Shown here: positions 43,040 to 53,800 of the stretch, one piece after another
How the letters are laid out: every line of letters begins with the position of its first letter
How positions within the stretch are numbered: the stretch's first letter is position 1
Source of the DNA: Omphalotus guepiniiformis
Taxonomy: Eukaryota > Basidiomycota > Agaricomycetes > Agaricales > Omphalotaceae
NCBI GenBank assembly: GCA_028554645.1
Contig: JAQOOI010000013.1
Location: 124,001 to 188,000, forward strand
Direction of reading: 5' to 3'
DNA: 64,000 bases
Position numbers and translations under genes: made by a program
Notes under the pieces: generated by a model
What the model saw: only the letters and a program-made list of their open reading frames with translations
What the model was told of the DNA's origin: nothing
Databases searched by the model: none

Positions 43040-43545
43040 ATGACCGATACAAACTCAACATCTATTCCTTCGTCAACGCCAACGATCCGTCGCAGAAGAA
43101 TCCACCGACTACTCTTCGGTGGTTTCATTATCACAGATGAAGAAGCACTCAACTGGGCAAACCGTCTCCGAGAAACTCAACCCAATCGGCCCCCTATCAA
43201 ACTCGGCCTTCCGGATGAAGGGAAACTGTTGATAACTTTAGACAACCGGGTGAAGGAGCTTGGTGGCATTGAAGTTAATTTCTATGGTGAACGGAGACCC
43301 GGACCCGAGGGCTCTTATGATTCCTACATTATCGTGACGCGGTATGGGCGTGGAACTTTTGATTTTGTGAATGGGGAGAGTATAATGGATCCAAAACAGA
43401 AAATGATTCCTGGGCCGTATGAGGAGTTGGCGAAGGAACTATTGAAGAAAGAAGGTGCGTCCTTGCTGTGATCGCTGGTGTAAGGCATAGAGCTCATTAT
43501 GATATAGGGGTTACACATTCCGAGTTTGAAACTGTTTTTGGTTGA
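43040..43545 (+). CDS. Array family, copy n (divergent member, one intron)
   Basis: Two exons (43040-43454 and 43508-43545) give 150 residues starting MTDTNSTSIPSSTPTIRRRR. The short first exon of the other copies is absent; the N-terminus is continuous with the core. Core: LFGGFIITDEEALNWANRLR, LLITLDNRVKELGGIEVNFY and YDSYIIVTRYGRGTFDFVNG. DPKQKMIPGPYEELAKELLK is followed by the tail GVTHSEFETVFG. The intron-2 position is conserved, which confirms common descent. Decayed n-type relics near 30.9, 36.2, 37.9 and 39.8 kb suggest this lineage was once repeated with each unit. Probably functional. Confidence 0.8.
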
Positions 43546-44264
43546 TCTCTGCGCGCTTTATATAGTGGGAGGAGCTGGACAAAACGAAACTCAATATATT
43601 TCTCGAAATACAACTGTAAAATGTGCATACAAAGCATGTCTTCTTAATCTGTCAGGTTCAAAATGGGTATAATGAACCCTAATAGTAAAGTGCAACTAGA
43701 ATTCAAACGTAATAATCAAATACTACAATGCAAAATCAAACTTCAAAGTCAATCAATCAAACATCTTATCGCAACTTGTCAGCATCGTTGCTATATATCT
43801 GTATGCTAAGGCAAATAATAATTTATCAGAGCGGCTACTACAGTAGCCTTAGGTATCTCAGACTATCTTTTGAGTGATTTTCAGGAAGGAGTCTAGCGGG
43901 CAATGACCAGTCTACTATAGTAGCACGTTTCCAAGATCACAGTACAAGTCAATTGGAGTTGGGGTCTGGACCTTTACAGCATGCAGAGGTGCTCATCCTC
44001 CTCCCGCTCACTATGATTCTTAGGCTGTGCTCTTGCTAAGTTTTGCCCCAGTTGCGCCCTCTTGTACTAGACAATGCAAAGATACTCTGACTATCATATT
44101 CTCAAAGGACAGGTTTTTTACTTGGAATAAACTATGTATACTAATCGTAATAGAATACTGTGTACAGGGATAATTGCACATTGCACAAATAGGATGTTAC
44201 GTAACAATAAAACTTGTAAAAGCGAACTGAGTAAGGTAGTCATTGGTAGCAATTGTACATGTTA
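43546..44264. other. AT-rich 3' region, left edge of the large element
   Basis: Composition becomes AT-richer after about 43600. There are no open frames of note and no convincing inverted repeat. It contains the 3' flank of the HECT-like gene; the left boundary of the element is presumably here. Confidence 0.4.
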
Positions 44265-47200
44265 TCAGATGATATTGAACTGGTCTGTTCCAACTGACAT
44301 CAAAGCGTAATACATCCACACATCAAAGTATGAATCATCATCTTCGTCAGTGAAAAGCTGTTCAGTAGGGTAAAGGAACTTGATTAACTGATGGGTGAAC
44401 ATGACCTCTGTGGTCATGCTACACGCATGAAAGGAGAATGGTGAGCCTTCAACGTTCATCATCTAAACAATTGTATGTGAGTATGTCAGTAAGATACAGA
44501 ATAAGAATACTCACATTCCATCCTTCAGGCATAGGGTTTGGTGGGACTGGACGTGTGCTAGAAGAACCCAGTTTTGAAGGGTGTAATAGTGTGATCTATT
44601 GATTAGCTCTACTATAAGCTATTGTATAAACAAAAGAAATTATATCCTCACTTGAATCTTGTCATTCGCTGGAAGAAGAGGTGTTCCAGTCGCCAAAAGT
44701 AAAAACCGCCGAGCTCGACATGTCTCACTACCATCATCTGGAATTGTAGGCCAGTGAGCGTAACCGTCTTTGAATCCAGTAGGTGCAGAATCTGGGATTT
44801 TTGGGGTTCCAGTCCTTCGAAGGAAGCGGCAAAAAGCAATAGAAAACATATTCATGACCTCTGGATAATGACGATATGCTGTTCGACTTTCACCATCGAC
44901 TCCAATATCGGAGAGTTCTGGATCAAGAAAATCGAGAATCTTCACAAGATCAGCAGGAGCTTCAATTCTTCGTCCATACATAGTCTTCAAAAGACTTTCT
45001 GCATGATTCTGAAATGTCTAGAAGAAAAAATATATATAACTAAGACAGTTCAGAAGAAAGTTATTATGGATACCAACCTCAGAGAACATTAGACTTGACC
45101 GAGTCATTGGCAGATTAAATCCATTAAAGAATGCTTTCATCTCAGGTGAACTTGAGATGGACGATATGTCGCATTTGAAAAGAGCTTTATTGTAGAGAAG
45201 CTTGGTATACATTCTCTTTTCGAGTGGGTTTGATGTTCCTCGCAGAACGTAAGCCTTGAAAGAAAATAAGTTTAGTTTTATGAAAATAAAATAAATAGTT
45301 GTTGCCTACTGGTCGTTCAAGATGATATGTGAATACCTGAGCAGGTATTGAGACTCGAACATCATCTGATACTGGGATATTATCATTGATTGGCCATTGC
45401 GACAAATCACCGATACCCTGACATAAAAAAGGATCAAGTGCTTTGATGAGATGAGGTACAAGAAGAGAGTCGTCATGAGGATCTGTTCCTTTCATACAAA
45501 GCAAGATCATCCAAGGCGATATCGGTTCTGGTGCAGTCTCTGTCCAGACCAAACATAGCGCTGAGAGCAATCCAGCAGTTTTGGCTAGTGCCATTAAATG
45601 ATTATTTGCTGACGCTAATGTTGGATCGGGGAATATCTGCAATGAAGTATAGCCGTTGTCGCTTGTCTGCAGCCAATATTGACCATTCCTGGTTATGTAG
45701 CTGCATGCTGTATGGAGTAGTTGACGCTCAACTCCTTCACCAGTAGATTCTTCTCTATAAGATTCAATATAAGCCAAGTGTTAGCAGAAGTGAGACGAAC
45801 AACTTACACATTCCATATTCGAAAACCAGACAATAAGCGGTGAAATGTGAAATGTTCTACAGACGTGTTGTTCCCATAAGTAAATGGCCCGACTGCTGAG
45901 TCGTTTGAGCCCCCAAAATGGGTGTATATGCGGGCTAGAAAAGCATTCACAGCTTGCTGGATATTTGGAGCCCTTATAGATAGACAAAGTTGATCACCGT
46001 AACCATGAGCAGCTCCAACTAGTCGTCTCCACGTCTTGGATGTAATGGTAGATCGCCTATTCATGTTGGCTAGAAATCCATTTCGGAGATCAATCCTCTC
46101 CTCATCATCAATTTCTGACAATTGACTAGCAGGCTCGTTGTTTGTGCTGCTGGTAATAACCAAATCCTCCACAATAGCAAGATCATTGGTTTCTTCCATT
46201 GCCTCACTCTCACTAGGTTGAACGGGAGTGGGCTGAAAGGGAGTGGGCTGAACGGGAGTGGACTGAAAGGGAGTGGGCTGAACAGGAGTGGACTGAAAGG
46301 GAGTGGGCTGAACGGGAGTGGACTGAATGGGAGTGGGCTGAATGGGAGTGGGCTGAACGGGAGTGGACTGAATGGGAGTGGGCTGAAGGGAAGTGGGCAG
46401 AATGGGCGTGGGCTGAACAGGAGTGGGCAGAACAGAAGTGGGCAGAACAGAAGGTAATGAAGCATGCAATGAGGAAGTAAGCGAGGATGGAGCTAGGCTG
46501 GACGATTGAGAAATGAGAGCAGAGGACGAGCCAAGTGAAGACAATGGACCTAGAGAAAATGATGGGCTAAGGGAGGACGGTGGATCTTGGGGAGAAGATG
46601 ATAATAGATCTTGTAAAGAGGACGATGCTGGAGGAGTCTGTGAAGTGAAAGACGATGGAGCAAGTAAAGATGATACTGATGAAGCCTCTGAAGCAAAAGA
46701 CGATGGGGCCAGAAAAGACGAAGAATGCAAAGATGACGGAGCAATCAGCAAAGATGAAGAAGGAAGTGAAGAGGAAGACGATGGAGTGAATGAAGATGAC
46801 AAATGCAAAGACGATGGAGCCAGTGAAGATGATAGAGCAGGCATTTGAGTTCTCGAAGATTGTGAGGATGATGAAGTATCAAACGCAAAGAGAGAAGACT
46901 GTGCTTGGGGACTTGAATGTGAATGAGCTACCGGGGATGATGGTTGTTGCTGTAATGTAGAAGATGGAATGAGAGATGTAGGATGAAATAATGCAGAGTT
47001 TGAGCAATGAACTGGTGTGTGGGATAATGAAGAGCTTGAAAATGTTGAACTGTTAAAATCGAGGGGAGACAAAGCAGTAATTGTTCGAGGACTTGTTGGC
47101 GGAAGTGATATCTAACAAATAAGAAAGCTTAGTAACGTTCAAAGTATTATCAAAAATATAACATACAGATGAAGAAGAACTTGTTGAAGGGGCAAAAAGC

Positions 47201-48742
47201 GGATTAGTTGAAACAGAATGCCCATCAACTAAACCTGGTGAGCGACTACTTGTTGCCATTATTGGACATGATTCTTCGCATTCCACTTTATCAGAGCCAG
47301 ACTCTAAGACAGAGGCTCCAGCTGGATCAAGTAGACCTTCGAGTACACGCTGTCCAAAACAGATGTGAAAGGTACCACTTCCATCAACTGGACCCAAGAG
47401 ACGACTTCTTGGAGCTATTTTAAATATTGTGTTAGTGGCGGTCAAGATGGACATGAAGCAATATTAGTACGAACCAACAACAATATAGATATCTGTATTA
47501 TCAGGATTGATCAAGCGCTTTGCATGAGTATGCAATGACCTTGCGCTCATAGATGTGATCGTTGGCTTGTGGAAGTTGATAATTTTTCCACCACTCGAGT
47601 TGTAATTCCCCGTATTCCCAAATATCCAACAAGCCTGGCTATACGTGTTGGATGGCTCTATTATGGTATCAGACATTTTGAAGTTACGATGAGAAAGATG
47701 GTTGACTAGTTGGCGGTCTATCTGTTTCCAGACAGGCTGAGAGTCTGCAGCAGCGATAGCAATAGGAACAACTAAGTTGGCCTGATGAAGTCGAGTAATG
47801 ATATGGATAAATCTGGATGATGGTGATATCCACATTCTTATTTCTGTAGGTGGAGCGCTAAGATCACAGTCTTTCATCATGTTTTGAGTCCAGATATGAT
47901 AAGGCTATTAAGAAATGAGTAAGATTCACTTTTATAATAAAATAATGACTTGAAATACCTCGATTGGAATAACAAGAGCGTGCAGTGTAAATGTCAAACT
48001 CTGCCCTCGCCTCCCCATAGAAGATCCAATAGTAGGAATTGTAGTTCCTCTAGCTCCTCTACCTCCACCTCCAGTCACATTCCTGAACGTCAGACTGGGC
48101 ATTACTGCTTGAGTTGCAGCAGTATAACTTCTCTGTCGTCTTTGATTTGTGGTCAGGCCTGTGAGATTTTCATTTGGTCTATTTCTATTGACCGGTTGAA
48201 ATGGCGTACAAGCAGAAGGCACACTTGTACCACCAGGCTGCAAAAATTGTGACAAAGATGAAGTTGATGATGACGAAGGAATAAGACTTGGAAAAGATGA
48301 TGAATTGGAGGATGAAAAAGCAGTTGTTGGTAAGGTAGACAGAGCTGGAGTATGAGATAAAGCAGGAGCTGGAGATACAGAAGAAGACGGTGCAGGAATG
48401 TGAGCCAACCAGGAGGCTTGGCAGTCTTGACATGGTGAAAATCGGGTAAAATAGCTAGTCTAAAATATATACAAATCAATAATCAAGACAACAATAAGAA
48501 AAGACAGTTTCATACATGACGGAATGCAGAACAGCCAGTGGATGGACACCCTAACCGCAATGGTAAGACTTCTTGAACTGGTCTGTGAGCAGATAGCTCG
48601 TGCATGCAGTAGCACTGTTGAGCAATACTAAAGTCATATACTAGTACAAGTTTTGAATGAGATATTGATGTACCTTTCCAGTAGAAGACTCTAACTGTTT
48701 TGACGGGCAAGGACATCCTTCCTCCGAACAAGGCTCACCCAT
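44265..48742 (-). CDS. Zinc-finger and HECT-like E3 ubiquitin ligase of the large element
   Basis: A multi-exon gene, start ATG at 48742, stop at 44265. The N-terminus MGEPCSEEGCPCPSKQLESS joins by a CTCAACAG acceptor to CYCMHELSAHRP, giving a C-x5-C-x-C...C-x-C-x2-H-x4-H zinc-type cluster. Next come Ser/Pro-rich linkers, a vWA-like or unknown middle (ACWIFGNTGNYNSSGGKIIN; SGTFHICFGQRVLEG), a QPTP repeat (46205-46455) and a C-terminal half with HECT-like landmarks. These are RRFLLLATGTPLLPANDKIQ (compare F...TGS..LP), then FHACSMTTEVM, where Cys would be the thioester residue. It would attach ubiquitin to targets. The match is to a diverged HECT-like family of agaricomycetes that I remember, so the function is inferred. 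It diverges from the integrase gene. Confidence 0.6.
46205..46455 (-). repeat. Coding minisatellite, QPTP repeat
   Basis: About 12 units of 21 bp (GGGAGTGGGCTGAACGGGAGT type on the plus strand) encode alternating P-I/F/V-Q-P-T and P-V-Q-S-T units in the HECT-like gene. Open frames in the other five readings here (GSGLNGSGLK and similar) are artefacts of the repeat. Confidence 0.85.
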
Positions 48743-48990
48743 AGAGGTGGTCAAGTAGAGAGAAAGATTGACATCTTGTTTGGACGTAGGATCTGTACTA
48801 TTTGTTCAATTGGAAGACTGCCAATTTATCATAGTCAAACCGTTCCAGTATGTCATTCAAGAATATAGAAGCAATAGTCTGTGAGATATAGATAGTAATC
48901 TGTAGTATAGTTCAATATGCTATTATTTGTAATAAAACATATCATGTTGTCGACTGTTTCGGTCAATCTTCATAAGATTTCAACTCTTCA
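48743..48990. promoter_or_regulatory. Divergent promoter of the HECT-like and integrase genes
   Basis: A 248-bp AT-rich gap between two divergent starts (48742 and 48991). It must contain both promoters. No specific box is clear. Confidence 0.4.
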
Positions 48991-50815
48991 ATGGAACAAT
49001 CACTTCCTTTACAGACAATCCGTCTAGCATACCATGAACTTGCATCTAGAACAAATAGAAGCCTACTGACACAGGTTGGAGACTCTGTGCGACTTGGGTC
49101 AGTAAAGGATGAGTGTTCAAGACTGCTAGACGTTGCTCAGCAGGTATATCTATTTTCAAGTACAATAAGATATACACTACTTACGCAAGGCTCTTAGCAT
49201 GTCAATAATATACCAACAGACGAGTTCATTATCATTATAGATGGTCTTCAAAATATGATATCAGCACTTGGCGAAGCAGCACTGTCTTCACTAGATCCTC
49301 CTGACTATCAAGTGCAGTCTGCTCTATCACTGAACTACTCTGGTGAAGTGGGTCGTCCTCGTCTAGACCTAGATCGAGATTTGCTTCAAAGAGGACTGGA
49401 GCTCCGAGGACCCACTGCTCTTGCTGCAATTTTTCAATGCTCTGCTCGGACCATACGCCGAAGAGCTTTGGAGTATGGTCTTGCAGATCCAGGTCCACCT
49501 GTCTATGTTGATTTTCAACAAGCTAGTGGGGAAATCAGTCGTGTTTACTGTGGCCTTCGAAGAGGACACAATCACACAGATATCACAGACTCTGAATTAG
49601 ATGAGGCTATAACATATATTCTCAGCGTATTTCCAACTGTTGGTAGAAGATTGTTGGAAGGACATCTTCGATTTATGGGACATATTGTTTCAGATACACG
49701 TATTCGTTCCTCCTATACACGTGTACATGGTGCTGCAACCAACCGATGGGGACCATATAGGATAACACGGAGGGTGTATAAGGTTGCAGGACCTAATGCT
49801 CTATGGCACCATGATGGTCAACACGGTTAGTAAATAATAACATCCAGAGTATCAAATAATAAGCTTGTTGTTGGAATAGGTCTTATTCGATGGAAGATAA
49901 TCTTTCATGCATTTATAGATGGTTTTGCACGCTTTATTACTGGCATACAAGCCAGTAATAACAATAGATCCTCAACAGTCTTTGAGGTCTTTAATGATGC
50001 AATCGTAGTTCATGGATGTCCAAGTCGTGTTCGAGGTGATCATGGAACAGAAAATCTTGATGTTGCTGCTTTTATGGAAGAAACATTTGGTGTTCAAAGA
50101 GGAAGTTATATCTGGGGCAAGTAAGTCTTCTATCATTTGTCGTTTCTGAACACTTTTATATTTTATTAGAAGTGTTCACAATATCCGTATAGAAAGGCTT
50201 TGGAGAGATCTGACAAGAGTACTTGGATCTAAATGGAAGAGTTTTTTTAGATCTCTGGAGGTCAACGATGGTCTAAATGTGGATCTTGATGCCCATATTT
50301 GGCTTCTTCATTTTCTCTTTCTTGAGATAATCAATGACGAGGCGCATCAATGGGCTGAAACTTGGAATCATCACCGAATGACTCTTCCAGGAGAGCCACA
50401 GCGATCTCCTATTGACCAGTTCATGATAGGCGGATTGGAGCATGGAATATGGGGAGTCACGGCTGAGGATCTTCGTCAAGCTAACTACAATGCCTTGCAT
50501 GAAGATCTTGACAACAATGAAGATATTTCATCGCATGGTATTGACTGGAATGATTTAGATCAACTTCATGCCATTAGTTTGGAAGAGGATACCCAGCATT
50601 TAGGTGGATCTTTTGACCGTAATGATAATCCTTTTCTATCACACCTTCCCAATCATTTAGCTCATGTTGAAATACCTCATCTTTCATTTGAACCTAGTAA
50701 TGAATTGAAACTATTACTTTCTCAGCGACTTCAGGAATCTCCTTATTATGATAGAGTTGATATGGAATCTCGTAGATTGTTATGGAGAACTGCTCTAGAT
50801 ATTTGTACTTTGTAG
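48991..50815 (+). CDS. Integrase/DDE transposase of the large element
   Basis: Four exons (48991-49143, 49198-49825, 49880-50120, 50170-50815) join in frame to 555 residues starting MEQSLPLQTIRLAYHELASR. Residues ~110-160 form a DNA-binding helix-turn-helix: SGEVGRPRLDLDRDLLQRGL, then TIRRRALEYGL. The catalytic core has the first Asp in ALWHHDGQHGLIRW, the second in PSRVRGDHGTENLDVA and the Glu in SVHNIRIERLWRDL, giving D, D, E in integrase-core (rve) order. It would cut and join element ends to new DNA. Similar integrase-core proteins occur in fungi and animals. All three catalytic residues are intact, suggesting recent activity. Confidence 0.82.
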
Positions 50816-50877
50816 ATAGTTTTGAATTGAAGTATATTAATCAAATGACGAAAAGAAAACAAACAGATATATAACAA

Positions 50878-53800
50878 TCAGTCTAATTCTAAAAGTTTTT
50901 CTCGGGTAAGTGATAAAGGAACAGGATATTCTGATGAATTAGAACCAAGACAAGCATTTCGAGCAATCTTGTCCAAATTTTCAAAGTCTTCCTTACGAAA
51001 GGCTTTCTCCCATCTTGATACTTTGCAGAGTAAATGTTCCACAAATATTGGGCTAAAATACAGAGTCTTCCGATCTGCATTTGACAAGTAATGGTGTAGG
51101 AAGTTATAGACAAGTTTGAATGAACGTTTGACACTTGACTTGTCGCAGCCAGGACCAACATCAAATCCTAACCGCTGAAGACCCTCGAAGGCTCCCATGC
51201 TATGATGAGCAGCGATAATATCACCCATAGCATCTACACTTGGCATGTCACATAAGTTGAATAGGACAAGTGTATTTGCAAATTGCATTCGGGTGATACC
51301 TGAGCCGAATCCTTCAATAGATGTATTGACGCTTAGCTTCAATGCATCACCATAGCTTGGCAAAAATTCCTCGTCACAGAACTCCCGCCATAGATTCACA
51401 ATCTTTGGAGTGAACATAGGCAAGATGCGATCTTCAAAATGAGGACGTTGTCCTCGTTCAGTTGAACCAAAACCAAAACAGGGACAGGGTGTACCCCAGC
51501 ATCGCATGTTTTCAATATGCATTGATGGATCCGTAATCCATGCCCGTTCAAATGCTGTTACACAGTCTGCACCAGAAAGGAAAAAACGGCAAAGATATTG
51601 TTTGACAAAGGTTTCTGTCATCTTGCCCTGTCCAGTGCCTATACGGACAAGAAGATTTGAAAGCCCATAATCGCCTTTCAGATTGTCCTCTGAGAGCGAT
51701 AATTTAAGTAGGGTCTGAAAATGATTGGTTGCTCGTATTGGATCAAAATGATCAGGATCTCGGACACTAGAGGAGTTGTTAAGAGTGGGATGTTGTCCTT
51801 GAATGATACGCCCCAAAATAGGATGAAGTTCTGTCCCAAGTTTCAAAGAGAGAGCTTCTCGGAGTATACAACCCAGCTTGTCAGCTCGAAAGCCATCTGC
51901 CCAAGGACAGATATCTGCCAGTAACGTATTTGCGGGAACTCGGGGAAGTAGTTGCAAGGAACTATAAAAGAGATTCCGTTTTTTATGTCCGCTTGCTTGA
52001 CGCTTGCTAGCTAGTGGCTTTTGCAATGAACGTTTTGCTATCACGTCCTGCACTTCCAGAGATAATGGGTTTGCTGCCTCCAAAACATCTGCCCATTGAA
52101 AGTCAATGTATAAGGACTCTTTCAGACCATCAAATACCGGCTGCTTCTTCATAATTTTGTTGAAGAGAGCTAAATCTGATGTAGATTTATCTGAAGAAGT
52201 AGAAAACAGTGTGGCAGGGCTTTCTAGAACTGATTGAATTTCAAGCGCAGCAAAAATGCAGTCGCTATCAAGCCAATCAACTAGACAGTCCAGTAGCCCG
52301 CCACGCACAACAGATCGAGCAATGATGGCTTCCTTGGTCATTAGAGATCGCCGACTACAATTGAGCTGTGTGTCATAGATCGTTATTGCAGGCAGAATGA
52401 TGTGATCTGTAAGAATGTCTAAAAAGACTTTTTGTCCATAGATTGATTGGTCTTCTGGAGACGTTAACTTTGTCTTGGGTGAGAGTGTAATAGTTATCTG
52501 TTCTGAGGAAGAGAGATTTCGAATTCCAAAGATATTTGATGGTATAATCAAAGGATTTGGTAAGGGCTCGTCAGCTCTTCTACGGCGAGCATTTTGATAT
52601 TTCTTGACATCTCTGATAGACTCTGTGATAGCCTTTACAAAGGAGGCTACACAGTTGTTTGACAGATCTGAAACTCTCTGTTCTCCTGTTTCTGAAAATT
52701 GATCGAAAACACTTTTCGCAAGTGTAGGTCCCCATTCTGTATACCACAGAAAGATAAAGCGAAGGGAACGGCAGATGGATAAATTGAGTGAACGTTTAAG
52801 GAGATCAACTTCCTGTAAAGCGACAGTGCCTTGAGTGAGTGTCTCTGCACTGGCTTGCAGATTTAAGAGAAGCTCGTGTTGATTTTGACCGATAAAGGAG
52901 AAATGAGTATCCCAGTGCTGGTATGAGCTAGAAAGTTGATCTGATTTTGCATATATATCATAGCAAATGGAAGTCGACACAGAAGAAAAGGATTCGTTTG
53001 ATTTCAAGGCCTTGAGATTGTGATACTGGCGGGCAAGATTTTCAACATCTAAAAGACGTGAAAGAGCAAGATATCCTTTGCCATCAGGATTTAGAGGCAA
53101 TTGAGAAGTGGAGACAGAGCTTTCTGTCAGAGAAGAATTGGAACCGATGTCTATCGTTTTTTGTCGTTTGTTATGTTGAGTTTTGAGAAAGTTCTTTACC
53201 AGTTCAGGCGCACTATAAATTAATCACATAACTCTAAGTAACAGAAACAAAGAGTGAAAAAAAGCGAACATTTACTTTATTTCAGCTGCATCAATCCAGC
53301 TATCAGTATATTCAGGGAATCCTCTCCAGCGTACAAGATATTCAGTTGAGTTGTTCTGAAACAATCAAATTAGTATTCTGAATAATTCTATCAGCTTGAC
53401 ATACCTTTTCTCTCGTGTCTATTATACCTGTTATGACATATGTATTTTCTTCCACAGAAGAAACAGATTCATCACTTTGCCTAGAATGTTTCAAGATAGC
53501 AGCCTGAGAACGGATCTGAGGCCTGGATGATATAGCAGTTGATGATGAAGGCGTTGTAGAGGAGGATCCAGTTTGCCGCTCTTTAAATTGAGCGACCATC
53601 TTGTCCTGTGTTTGGCGGAATATATTTTTGTTCATACGAAGCAAGTAGCGGATATTGTTGTTATGAAGATTTTTGTATAGTCCCCGCATGAAGTCAACCT
53701 TTTTTGCATCTGCCTCTGGATCAAAGAAAGGACGGAGAGTTTTGACTTCACCATTCATAGACTCAAAGGAGAATGTACTAGCAACAGGCAAGCTCGTTCC

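Noticed and set aside
9607..43545. CRISPR-like or satellite interpretation of the regular array
   Set aside because: Units are 1.2-5 kb, contain spliced genes and are irregular; there are no short direct repeats with unique spacers.
46122..46848. Long plus-strand frames with GSGLNGSGLK and Glu/Asp-rich repeats
   Set aside because: They are antisense readings of the QPTP minisatellite and Ser-rich part of the HECT-like gene.
48991..50815. Assignment of the integrase to KDZ, Ty3 or Starship elements
   Set aside because: Its core order and HNIRIERLW context do not fit KDZ transposases, no reverse transcriptase is adjacent, and Starships use a tyrosine recombinase and are known from Pezizomycotina.
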